Assembly (NCBI GenBank): GCA_022843925.1
Contig: JALHMS010000002.1
Location: 267,906 to 331,905, forward strand
Length of the DNA: 64,000 nt
DNA from: Burkholderiales bacterium
GTDB taxonomy: Bacteria; Pseudomonadota; Gammaproteobacteria; Burkholderiales; Ga0077523
Reading direction: 5' to 3'
The notes under the pieces were generated by a model. That model was not told the DNA's origin, did not search any database, and saw nothing but the letters and a program-made list of their open reading frames with translations. Shown here piece after piece: positions 56,755-64,000 of this stretch. The first letter of the stretch is position 1; each line of letters begins with the position of its first letter. The position numbers were made by a program, and so were the translations under genes.

Positions 56755-57051
56755 ATGAAGATGCACCTTGTAGCCGTGTTGCTTCCCATGCTGTTTGCCG
56801 GTGCCGCCGCGGCCGCCACGCCGCAGCAGGAGAAGATGAAGTCGTGCAACGCCGAAGCCGGGACCAAGGCCCTCAAGGGCGACGAACGGAAAGCGTTCAT
56901 GAAGGAGTGTCTGTCCGCGGCCAAGGAAGAGGCCAAGAGCGGTCTCAGCGCGCAGCAGGAGAAGATGAAGACGTGCAACGCCGAGGCGAAGACCAAGGCC
57001 CTCAAGGGTCTCGACCGGAAGAAGTTCATGAGCGAATGCCTGTCCAAGTGA
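56755..57051 (+). CDS. PsiF-like secreted protein with two PsiF repeats
   Basis: The 98-aa precursor has a signal peptide (about 1-20) and two copies of a repeat of about 32 residues, each starting QQEKMK and containing CNAEA, KALKG, RK.FM and ECL (about 24-53 and 67-96). The repeats match the PsiF_repeat of phosphate-starvation-inducible proteins and carry two Cys each, suggesting disulfides in the periplasm. Function is unknown. It is divergent from the glutathione peroxidase gene, and the PlsC-type gene follows after 79 bases. Confidence 0.85.
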   Translation: MKMHLVAVLLPMLFAGAAAAATPQQEKMKSCNAEAGTKALKGDERKAFMKECLSAAKEEAKSGLSAQQEKMKTCNAEAKTKALKGLDRKKFMSECLSK

Positions 57052-57130
57052 CCGGCCCCGGGGAGGGCCCCGCGGCGCGTCCGATCACCCCGACGCCTTC
57101 CCCTGCATCGCTTGCCTGTCAGGGCTGACC

Positions 57131-58288
57131 ATGGCCGCCTGGCGGGCACTTGGCGCGGATCGCCCGCTGTACCTCGCGATCCTGGGGGGCGGCTGGTTCG
57201 CCGCCTACACCGTGGTGTTGCTCGGGGTGCTGCCGGGTGACGGCGGCACGGCCACGGACCTGACAAGGCTGATCGCCGCCGGGGTCGCCTTGGGTGCCCT
57301 CGCCGACTGGCACCTGTCCGGTGGGCACAACGAGCTCGGACTCGTGCCGTTCGGGTCGCTGGGCATGACGCTGCTGGCGTTCGCGCTGGCGGCATTGCCT
57401 GCGTCGGCCGTGTCCGCCCGGGCCGGACTCGCGTTCTCCAGCGGCGCCTTCCTCGCTTGGTTCGTGCGCCCCCTGCTCGTCTTCATACGGGATCGGCGCA
57501 CTCCTGTCGGCGCCCCCGTCCGGATCGCGGCGACCGTCGGGTCGTTGCTGGTCTTCGCCGTCGTCGGTGCAGGCTTGGCAGCGGGCTTCCGGGCCGCGGG
57601 CCTCGCGCCGTGGCACAGCCTCGTCGCGCTGGGCTGCGTGAACGCTGCGGTTGCGCTCTTCATCTACCGATTGCTTCCGGAGTTCCTGCTCCGGTTCATC
57701 GCCTGGCTGCTGGTGCACGCGCTCTACCGCCTGGAGCGCGATGGAATGCACCACGTGCCCGCCGAGGGGCCGGCGCTCATCACCTGCAATCATGTGAGCT
57801 TCGCGGATGCGGTCGTGATCATGGCGGCCTGCCCGAGGCCCATCCGATTCGTGATGGACCATCGCATCTTCCGCTCGCCGGTGCTCAGCTTCGTCTTCCG
57901 GGAAAGCCGCGCCATCCCGATCGCTCCCGCGAAGGAGGATCCCCGGATGCTCGAGGCGGCCTTCGACACGGTGGCGAGCGCGCTGGCAGCCGGCGAGCTC
58001 GTCGGCATCTTTCCCGAAGGCGCCATCACGCGGGACGGTGAACTGCAGGCTTTCCGTCCCGGTCTCGCACGCATCCTCGAGCGCTCGCCGGTTCCGGTGA
58101 TTCCCATGGGCCTTTCCGGGCTGTGGGGCAGCGTCTTCAGTCGCCGTCATCGTGGACTCATGCGGTTCGTGCCCAAGGCGATCGCCCCCCGCATACGGCT
58201 GCGCGTCGGGGCCCCTGTGCCGCCATCCGATGCCGACCCGGCAGCGCTTCGTGCAACGACCCTCGACCTGCGCGGTCAGGTCCGCTGA
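57131..58288 (+). CDS. PlsC-type acyltransferase with a partial MFS-like membrane part
   Basis: The C-terminal half (about 205-385) of this 385-aa protein is a glycerolipid acyltransferase: CNHVSFADAV (HxxxxD near 221), RFVMDHRIFRSPV, and FPEGAITRDGEL near 295. The N-terminal 200 residues contain about five membrane segments and resemble the end of the MFS transporter module in LplT/Aas-like fusion proteins, which are normally well over 600 aa. The N-terminal half of the transporter is absent, since psiF lies directly upstream. Acyl transfer to a lyso-phospholipid is the likely activity. Confidence 0.82.
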   Translation: MAAWRALGADRPLYLAILGGGWFAAYTVVLLGVLPGDGGTATDLTRLIAAGVALGALADWHLSGGHNELGLVPFGSLGMTLLAFALAALPASAVSARAGLAFSSGAFLAWFVRPLLVFIRDRRTPVGAPVRIAATVGSLLVFAVVGAGLAAGFRAAGLAPWHSLVALGCVNAAVALFIYRLLPEFLLRFIAWLLVHALYRLERDGMHHVPAEGPALITCNHVSFADAVVIMAACPRPIRFVMDHRIFRSPVLSFVFRESRAIPIAPAKEDPRMLEAAFDTVASALAAGELVGIFPEGAITRDGELQAFRPGLARILERSPVPVIPMGLSGLWGSVFSRRHRGLMRFVPKAIAPRIRLRVGAPVPPSDADPAALRATTLDLRGQVR

Positions 58289-58950
58289 GTGACTCCTGTG
58301 GGCCTCGAAACCGGTCTTCCTCGGCGCGTTGCAAGCCGGGGCCCCATGTGCCATCCGCATCCCTTCGGCAGTGGATGCGACGGGGCCGAAATGGGGCCGG
58401 TGATCGCACCGCCATGGGGCCCGGAAGCATCCACAGAACCTGTGGATAAATCTGTGGATACCCTGTCGGGAAACGCGAAAAAGTGCTTGCCGGCGCTGGA
58501 TTTAGCGTCTGCCGTGCAAGAAGTAGGCAGCCAAACTTATTTAGAGGAAACAATGGCTTGTCAATGCTCATGGGGCTGCGGGAGGGGCATTCGTCGGGCT
58601 TGACAACCGGGTTTACAGGCGAGGCCATCCTCGTTTGATAACTTTCGCCGGTGCACTTGACATCGGGCGCCGAAATGCGCTCCCCAAGCAGGGACCGCGC
58701 TTCCCGGGCGATGGCAGATGCAACGTCAGATTTCATGCGGGTTTCGCGCGGGTGACAGATGGAAAACGGCGCCGTGGGCCGTTCGGCGGTGGGATGGCAA
58801 ACTCGGCAGGCCCGGCGTCCCGCCCGCGGAATTCGGGCGCCGATTTCGCGTCCCGCGGAACCGATCGTGTCGGCGGCGGTCCGCCCGTTCGCCGGTCGTG
58901 ATTCAAGGACGGACCGGTCCCCTCAACGCGCCCTACACGGAGTCCCCGTC
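58289..58950. other. Long intergenic region with DnaA-box cluster
   Basis: About 660 bases without a convincing gene. It contains three DnaA-box-like sequences at 58427-58461, followed by an AT-richer stretch with TTATTTAG near 58540. No replication gene (dnaA, dnaN, gyrB, rpmH) is nearby in the window, so it is not shown to be an origin. Confidence 0.5.
58427..58461. promoter_or_regulatory. Cluster of three DnaA-box-like sites
   Basis: TGTGGATAA at 58441-58449 is the reverse complement of the perfect DnaA box TTATCCACA. TGTGGATAC at 58453-58461 has one mismatch, and GCATCCACA at 58427-58435 is an inverted copy with two. The first two are direct repeats 12 bases apart. Confidence 0.55.
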
Positions 58951-59286
58951 ATGCGTATCGCCCTGGCGCTTCTCGCGCTCGCCCTCGTCCCCGCCACTGC
59001 CGGCGCCGACCGGATCACCCAGATGACCCGGGGGGAACGCTGCACGTATGCCGCGCGGCTGCATGTGGCCGCCGCCTATCACTACACGAAAGGCCTGCCG
59101 CGGGCCGAACTCAAGCTCCACTGGCATGGGGACGAGACCGCCGAGGAGATCGAGTTCGTCACCCGGATCGTCGACCAGGGCTACGAGGCGATGCAGCGGG
59201 AAGCGGAAGCCGGACGGGCCGCCATCCCGCTGGAACTGGTGGGAGACAAGGCCTTCGAGGCGTGCATGAAGGAAGCCATGCTCTGA
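58951..59286 (+). CDS. Secreted hypothetical protein (111 aa)
   Basis: A signal peptide (about 1-22, ALVPATAGA) precedes a small helical domain with TRGERCTYAARLHVAAAYHY and a C-terminal FEACMKEAML; two Cys may form a disulfide. I do not recognise a family. CGGAG lies 8 bases before ATG 58951, and the frame has the usual GC-rich codon pattern, which supports a real gene. Confidence 0.7.
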   Translation: MRIALALLALALVPATAGADRITQMTRGERCTYAARLHVAAAYHYTKGLPRAELKLHWHGDETAEEIEFVTRIVDQGYEAMQREAEAGRAAIPLELVGDKAFEACMKEAML

Positions 59287-59320
59287 ACCGGACGTCGCAT
59301 CGGAGCCCGGTGCGACGGGA

Positions 59321-59707
59321 CTACGGCGTCGGCGCCGGCTCGGACGCGGCGAAGTCGAGTTCCACGCGGGCGCCACTGGGGTCGAAGCAGAACAGCTGCC
59401 ACGTCCCCGACTCCGCCTGGCGGCGCAGATCGTACGCGATGCCGTTGGCGCGCAGCGCGGCGGTCACCCCCGGGAGGTCGGTGGCCGTGAAGGCCATGTG
59501 ATCGAGGACACCGCGCGGGTCCTCGGGGAGGGCGCGACCGGCGATGACGTGCAGTACGGGCTGGTCGCCGCAGTACAACCACACGCCGGGAAATCCGAGA
59601 TCCGGGCGCGGGCCGGGCGCGAGGCCGAGGACGCCCGTGTAGAACCGCTGGGTCGCTTCCAGGTCGTCCGTGAGCACCGTGAAGTGATTCATGCCTTCGA
59701 TGGCCAT
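59321..59707 (-). CDS. VOC (glyoxalase/bleomycin-resistance fold) protein
   Basis: The 128-aa protein has the paired beta-alpha-beta units of the VOC superfamily: MNHFTVLTDDLEATQRFYTGVLGL with the first metal ligand His8, LHVIAG, LDHMAFTATDLP and ARVELDF with a candidate Glu ligand near the C-terminus. The metal site seems intact, so it is probably an enzyme, but substrate assignment is not possible. It is 18 bases beyond the lipoprotein gene on the same strand. Confidence 0.88.
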   Translation of the reverse strand: MAIEGMNHFTVLTDDLEATQRFYTGVLGLAPGPRPDLGFPGVWLYCGDQPVLHVIAGRALPEDPRGVLDHMAFTATDLPGVTAALRANGIAYDLRRQAESGTWQLFCFDPSGARVELDFAASEPAPTP

Positions 59708-59725
59708 TCCGCCTCCCTCCGCTCG

Positions 59726-60220
59726 CTACGGTTTGCGGGGCGTCGGGGGCTGCCGCGGGCTCACGGTGACCGCCACCTCGGAACTGCGCAGCCCGGACGG
59801 ACCGATCTCGACGGTCGCCGCGCGATCCCCGCGTGTGAAACTGAGCGTGCTGACCTTGCCCTGCACCGCAGTGACGGCTTCCCAGCCGAACGTGCCCATC
59901 TGCTCCTGGTAGTACGCGAAGGCCTGCGTCGTCGGACGGTCGAGAACGAGGATCATCCGGCCGAACCAGCGGTCCCCATTGCCGAGGATCGTCGAACGCT
60001 CGGTGTTGATCCGGGTGCTGGTCGGGATGGGAATGTCCGTGACGGGTTGGTAGTTGGGGGTCGTGGTGCCCGCCGCACCCGTCGTGCCTGCCGCCTTGTC
60101 GCCCGCCGACTTGTCGCCGGCGCCGGCGCCCGTGCCCAGCGTCTGGCAACCGGAGGCGAAGATCGTCGCGATCGCGAATGCGGCGATGATCGCGGGCCGT
60201 GAGAATGCTTGATACGCCAT
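59726..60220 (-). CDS. Hypothetical lipoprotein (164 aa)
   Basis: A lipoprotein signal ends in IFASGCQ (Cys25), followed by a Gly/Ala/Thr-rich linker (to about 52) and a compact domain with DIPIPTSTRINTERSTILGN, TQAFAYYQEQMGTFGWEAV and a final VEIGPSGLRSSEVAVTVSP. I recognise no named family. Its stop is 18 bases before the VOC gene, so the two may be co-transcribed. Confidence 0.75.
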   Translation of the reverse strand: MAYQAFSRPAIIAAFAIATIFASGCQTLGTGAGAGDKSAGDKAAGTTGAAGTTTPNYQPVTDIPIPTSTRINTERSTILGNGDRWFGRMILVLDRPTTQAFAYYQEQMGTFGWEAVTAVQGKVSTLSFTRGDRAATVEIGPSGLRSSEVAVTVSPRQPPTPRKP

Positions 60221-60367
60221 GACGTGATGGTCTCCTCGAAGCGTGGGCGATGATGCGTGCGGGGCTGAGGGGTGTCAACGCGCCCGACTGCCGGCGACGC
60301 CGGGCGGATGCGCCACTCGGGCCGATGCCGATGCGCTATCGTCCTCCATCGATCGAGGAAATCCGAA

Positions 60368-61345
60368 TTGGACCGCACCGAACGCTTCTACCGCATCCAG
60401 CGCCTCCTGCGCGGCGGCCGCGTCATCACCATCGACACGTTCCTCGGTGACCTCGAAGTGTCGCGGGCGACCTTCAAGCGCGACATGGAGTACCTCCGCA
60501 GCCGGATGCAGGTGCCGATCGTCTGGGACCGCGATGCCGGCGGCTATCGGCTCGAGGCCGACGACACCGACGAGTTGCCCGGCCTCTGGTTCAGTGCGGC
60601 CGAGGCGCATGCGCTGCTGACGATGCACCACCTGCTCGAACAGCTCGATCCTGGCATGCTCGATCCGCACCTGTCGCCGCTGTCGGCGCGGCTCGAGAAG
60701 CTGCTGGGCAGCCGGGGGCATGCCGTGGATGAGGTTCGACGGCGCATCCGCGTCCTGCACGCGGCCCGCCGGCGGGTCGATCTGTCGCAGTTCGAGGCGC
60801 TCGCGCAGGGGCTGCTGGAGCGGCGGCGGCTCGCGATCCGCCACTTCAACCGCGCCACCGGCGAAAGCCACGCGCGCGAAGTCTCGCCGCAGAGACTCGT
60901 CTTCTACCGCGACAACTGGTACCTCGATGCCTGGTGTCACCTCCGTCTGGGCCTGCGCAGCTTCGCGGTGGATGCCATCGAGTCGGCCGTCCTCCTCGAG
61001 ACCCGGGCCGACACCGTCGACGAAGCGTCGCTCGAACGTGAGCTTTCCAGCGGCTACGGCATCTTTTCCGGCGGTGACGTCCGCTGGGCGACCCTGCGGT
61101 TCACGCCGGCGCGGGCGAGATGGGTCGCAGCGGAGGAATGGCATCCCGCCCAGCGGAGCAGAGTCGAGGCCGATGGGAGCTATCACCTGGAACTGCCGTT
61201 CAGCGATCCGCGCGAACTGGTCATGGACATCCTCAAGCACGGGGCCGAGGTCGAGGTGATCGCCCCCGACGATCTCCGGGCTCGCGTGGCCGCCGAGCTG
61301 GCGGAAGCGCTTGCCAGGTACGAGGCGGGCCCTCCGGGGAACTGA
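60368..61345 (+). CDS. WYL-domain transcriptional regulator, DeoR-type HTH
   Basis: The 325-aa regulator has an N-terminal winged helix (about 1-60, ITIDTFLGDLEVSRATFKRDM), a WYL domain (about 155-235, EVSPQRLVFYRDNWYLDAW and GLRSFAVDAI) and a WCX C-terminal part. WYL regulators often sense nucleic acids or nucleotides and frequently occur near defence genes, but no defence genes are seen here. A TTG start at 60368, with GAGGAA 8 bases upstream, gives the family N-terminus RTERFYRIQRLL; no ATG is suitably placed. Confidence 0.9.
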   Translation: MDRTERFYRIQRLLRGGRVITIDTFLGDLEVSRATFKRDMEYLRSRMQVPIVWDRDAGGYRLEADDTDELPGLWFSAAEAHALLTMHHLLEQLDPGMLDPHLSPLSARLEKLLGSRGHAVDEVRRRIRVLHAARRRVDLSQFEALAQGLLERRRLAIRHFNRATGESHAREVSPQRLVFYRDNWYLDAWCHLRLGLRSFAVDAIESAVLLETRADTVDEASLERELSSGYGIFSGGDVRWATLRFTPARARWVAAEEWHPAQRSRVEADGSYHLELPFSDPRELVMDILKHGAEVEVIAPDDLRARVAAELAEALARYEAGPPGN

Positions 61346-61675
61346 GTCCTGCCCCACATCCTGGTGGCCACGGGCCGGGGATTCTTTGCCGATTCCTGCC
61401 GTACTTGCAAATCCGTGAGGATTTGGCGAGCATCGGGGCAGAAGTGGCAGGACCACTTCCGGATTCAGAATCACAGGGTTCCGCGTCGGCAGGAGACCGC
61501 AAGCCGCGCGAGACACCCGGGGCACTGCCGTCCCGAGGGCGACGGTGCGATGTTTTGCCGTTCGTTCGTGTTCGCCATGCCGCCGGTCCGTTCCGGAGAG
61601 TGCCCACGCCCGTGGGTGGCGGGCCATGGTGCTCGCGTCCGATCTGCCCACGCAGCACAGTCGAGACCGGACCTC
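61346..61675. other. Intergenic region with two short hairpins
   Basis: About 330 bases without a gene. Two small perfect hairpins are present: 61409-61424 (6-bp stem, loop GTGA) and 61441-61459 (7-bp stem, loop CAGGA). Neither has a T-tract. They may lie in the 5' leader of the large gene that follows; I could not match a known riboswitch. Confidence 0.45.
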
Positions 61676-64000
61676 ATGAAGCAGACCTCGGGAAGAGGCG
61701 CAGCAGACGCCCAACGCAACGCGCGACAGGGGCTGAGACGTACGACCCGCCTCGTTGCCCTGGAACCGCGGATGTTGTTCGACGGTGCCGGCGCCGACAC
61801 CGTAGCCGCCATTCCGCAGCCCGACCATCCCGCATCGTCCCTGGATGCGACACCCGGTGCCGGGGTGTCGGCGGCCGCGACGTCTTTGCTGGTGGTGGAT
61901 CGATCGGTCGACCACTGGCAGGACCTCGCCGCCCTTGCGGCGCCCGGGACCCGGATCCTCGTTCTCGACCCGGCGCGCGACGCCATCGCCCAGATCGCGG
62001 ACGCCGCGGGTACCGACGCCGGTCTTTCCGCCATCCACATCCTCTCCCACGGCGTGCCCGGCGGGCTCGTGCTGAACGGGCGCACCCTCGACCGGGCGGC
62101 GCTGCAGGCCTACGGCGCCGACCTCACCCGCATCGGACAAGGGCTCACGGCGGAAGGCGACCTCCTTCTATACGGTTGCGACGTGGCCGACGGCACCGCG
62201 GGCGCGGCGTTCCTCGCGGCGCTCACCCGCGCCACCGGGGCCGACGTCGCGGCCTCCACCGACACCACCGGCGCCGGCGGCAACTGGCGTCTCGAAGCGG
62301 CCACGGGCGCCGTGGCGGGCATCTTCACCACCGACACCGCGCGCCTCGCTGCCGTCGACACGGTGCTCGCGGCCGTGCCCACCGTCACGGTCACCGCGGA
62401 ACGCCAGCAGGTGCTGATCGGCGAGAACTTCGACTTCCGCGTCACCTTCGACAACTCGGGCGGGCCCGAGTCCGGGTTCGGCCCGTACATCGCCGTCTTC
62501 GTGCCCGCCGCCGGACGCGATCCCGACAACTCTTCGAACACCGCGGCGCCCATCGCTGGTCAGGAAGGCATCACGCTGAGTGGTGCGACCTACCTCGGGC
62601 TCCCGCTCGCCGTGCGCGAGGGCACGCTCGTCGCCGCCGGCGGGACCATGGCGGTCTCGTTCGCCGACGGCGGCACCGCGCCGCTCGTCGCCGTCCCGGC
62701 CGGTTACGGCATCGGCGATCGCCTGTACACGATCCAGCTGCCGTTCGGCAGCTTCACCGCGGGCCAGCCGTCCATCGACATCGACATCCGCGGCGCCCTC
62801 GGCGGCTTCGCGGATGTGGGCGTCGATCTGCCCATCGCCGTCCTGGGCGGATTCCGTTTCGGGCAGGATGCCCTCGACAACCCGGGCGCCGACGCGCCGC
62901 TCGTCGGCGCCGCCACCACGCTCACCGTGGACCCCGCGCTTTACCGCGTCACGACCACCTACCTTGGGCCGGAGAACGAGACGGCCACCGGTCCGAACTA
63001 CCTCCGCGGCTACCGCATCGACGTCGATGTCGCGGCCGGGCAGACACTCACGGATCTCGCGATCTCGCAGATCCTGGAGGACGAGGCCACCGCCCGGGCG
63101 GGCCTCCGGTTCGTACGCATCGACGGCACCCCGGCGGCCATCGGCGGCACGAGCATCGGCGAGACGCCCGCCGGCGGCTGGACCAACGTGAACGGCGTGC
63201 TCGTCTCCGCGCCGGCGGCCGACACCGCCACGCCCGCGACCGGCGGCGTCACGCCCGTCCTCGCGCCGGCGAATGTCGCCGCGGCGAACGGAGGCACGGT
63301 CACCCGCACGATTCCGACCATCACCGGCACCGCGGCCCGTCGCGACGCGTCGATGGTGGTCCAGTTCTTCGTGCCCGAGTTCGACGCAGGCGGTGCGTCC
63401 GATGCCGACCGCGTCATCGACCGTACGTCCGCGGACTCCACGTTCTGGGCCGTCGACACCGCGGTGTCGGCGCAGTGGGATCCCACCGATCCCGACGACG
63501 CGGCCAGACCCGTCACCTACGACACCGACGTCGACGAGCCTGCCGGCTTCGCCCATCGTCTCGAAGCCGAGTCCATCGCGATCCAGAAATCCGTTGCCAT
63601 CGTCGAGCAGATCCCCGGCGGCACGGCCCAGCCGACGCCCGGCGACATCGTCGAGTACACGCTCGCGTTCCAGATCTCCGACTACTTCGCGTTCGACCAG
63701 GTGGTCGTGAGCGACATGCTCTCCGACGGACAGACGCTCCTGCCGCTCGGCGCGCTGGCGGGTCAGTTCACGCCGACGCTCGTCGTCAACTACGACGACA
63801 GCACAGGTGCGCGGGTGTCGCGCACGCTCGACTTCACGCCCGCGTCCTTCACGGTGGTCGAAGCCCCCGCGGGGGCCACCGGATTCGGCACGCCCGACAG
63901 CCCCGCCCACTTCGATTCGAACGGGGCCTTCCAGAACGTCCGCACCAACGAGACCCGCACGTTCGTGCGCTTCGACGTGGCGGGGCTGCTGCAGGCCAAC
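61676..64000 (+). CDS. Large LEPR/DUF4347 surface protein, 3' end outside window
   Basis: The frame from ATG 61676 is open for 775 codons to the window edge. The basic N-terminus is followed by LVALEPRMLFDGAG (LEPR at 29-32), a motif found at the start of very large secreted adhesins. A DUF4347 domain follows (about 71-231: LLVVDRSVDHWQDL, AIHILSHGVPGGLVLNG, DLLLYGCDVADGTAG, TGADVAASTDTTG). Beyond it lie Thr/Gly/Asp-rich beta domains, with a DUF11/isopeptide-type unit near 638 (PTPGDIVEYTLAFQISDYF). Export by a type I system and a role in adhesion or matrix are inferred from such relatives. Confidence 0.88.
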   Translation, partial: MKQTSGRGAADAQRNARQGLRRTTRLVALEPRMLFDGAGADTVAAIPQPDHPASSLDATPGAGVSAAATSLLVVDRSVDHWQDLAALAAPGTRILVLDPARDAIAQIADAAGTDAGLSAIHILSHGVPGGLVLNGRTLDRAALQAYGADLTRIGQGLTAEGDLLLYGCDVADGTAGAAFLAALTRATGADVAASTDTTGAGGNWRLEAATGAVAGIFTTDTARLAAVDTVLAAVPTVTVTAERQQVLIGENFDFRVTFDNSGGPESGFGPYIAVFVPAAGRDPDNSSNTAAPIAGQEGITLSGATYLGLPLAVREGTLVAAGGTMAVSFADGGTAPLVAVPAGYGIGDRLYTIQLPFGSFTAGQPSIDIDIRGALGGFADVGVDLPIAVLGGFRFGQDALDNPGADAPLVGAATTLTVDPALYRVTTTYLGPENETATGPNYLRGYRIDVDVAAGQTLTDLAISQILEDEATARAGLRFVRIDGTPAAIGGTSIGETPAGGWTNVNGVLVSAPAADTATPATGGVTPVLAPANVAAANGGTVTRTIPTITGTAARRDASMVVQFFVPEFDAGGASDADRVIDRTSADSTFWAVDTAVSAQWDPTDPDDAARPVTYDTDVDEPAGFAHRLEAESIAIQKSVAIVEQIPGGTAQPTPGDIVEYTLAFQISDYFAFDQVVVSDMLSDGQTLLPLGALAGQFTPTLVVNYDDSTGARVSRTLDFTPASFTVVEAPAGATGFGTPDSPAHFDSNGAFQNVRTNETRTFVRFDVAGLLQAN

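Noticed and set aside
61346-61675. Cyclic-di-GMP or other riboswitch before the large surface protein
   Set aside because: Hairpins are present but the conserved core sequences of known riboswitch classes could not be matched by eye.

Overview
This window is GC-rich chromosomal DNA that looks like a betaproteobacterium of the Burkholderiales/Rhodocyclales/Nitrosomonadales type. The reasons are the block tRNA-Leu, tig, clpP, clpX, lon, hup, tRNA-Val, tRNA-Asp, ppiD, fabI, a Gcr-type 'site-specific recombinase' membrane protein, squalene genes hpnCDE, PEP-CTERM proteins and an ETF-quinone oxidoreductase. The genus cannot be told from the sequence alone. Nearly all of the window is coding. I saw no CRISPR array, insertion sequence or rRNA.

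Positions 1-12,700 carry fatty-acid degradation and electron transfer. They hold the C-terminal half of acyl-CoA dehydrogenase FadE, a YciA-type thioesterase, the FadL porin, a dehydrogenase-hydratase fusion, a thiolase and, on the minus strand, ETF:quinone oxidoreductase, which passes acyl-CoA dehydrogenase electrons to quinone. A class II aldolase translationally coupled to a Gcr protein and a second thioesterase lie among them. Positions 12,660-16,400 are a tightly overlapping minus-strand squalene operon (hpnC, hpnD, hpnE), followed by an SDR-like protein without the usual catalytic Tyr and Lys.

Positions 16,490-26,480 are the protein quality-control block: trigger factor, ClpP, ClpX, Lon, HU, PpiD, three tRNAs and FabI. 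It has clear terminators, a strong hup promoter and a heat-shock-like promoter before lon. Positions 26,570-33,230 encode a complete peptide-type ABC importer with unusual architectures. Positions 33,380-39,140 hold mltD, then gloB, a methyltransferase, rnhA and dnaQ in an order also known from enterobacteria, and a putative metallopeptidase lipoprotein. Positions 39,150-43,860 hold a NitT/TauT-type ABC importer with a chemoreceptor gene between its parts on the opposite strand.

Positions 44,100-46,100 contain gltX, a tiny acidic protein and tRNA-Ala and tRNA-Glu (tRNA-Val is just before gltX). Immediately downstream, 46,100-47,670 is a decayed patch with remnants of a vapC-like and a mazEF-like toxin-antitoxin system. 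Then come an outer-membrane barrel with a two-component system (47,675-50,385) and two PEP-CTERM proteins, one apparently truncated. An NmrA/AraC divergent pair, a DUF808 protein, a glutathione peroxidase, a PsiF-like protein and a partial-MFS/PlsC fusion follow. A 660-base gap contains a DnaA-box cluster. The window ends with a WYL regulator and the start of a large LEPR/DUF4347 surface protein that runs off the right edge.
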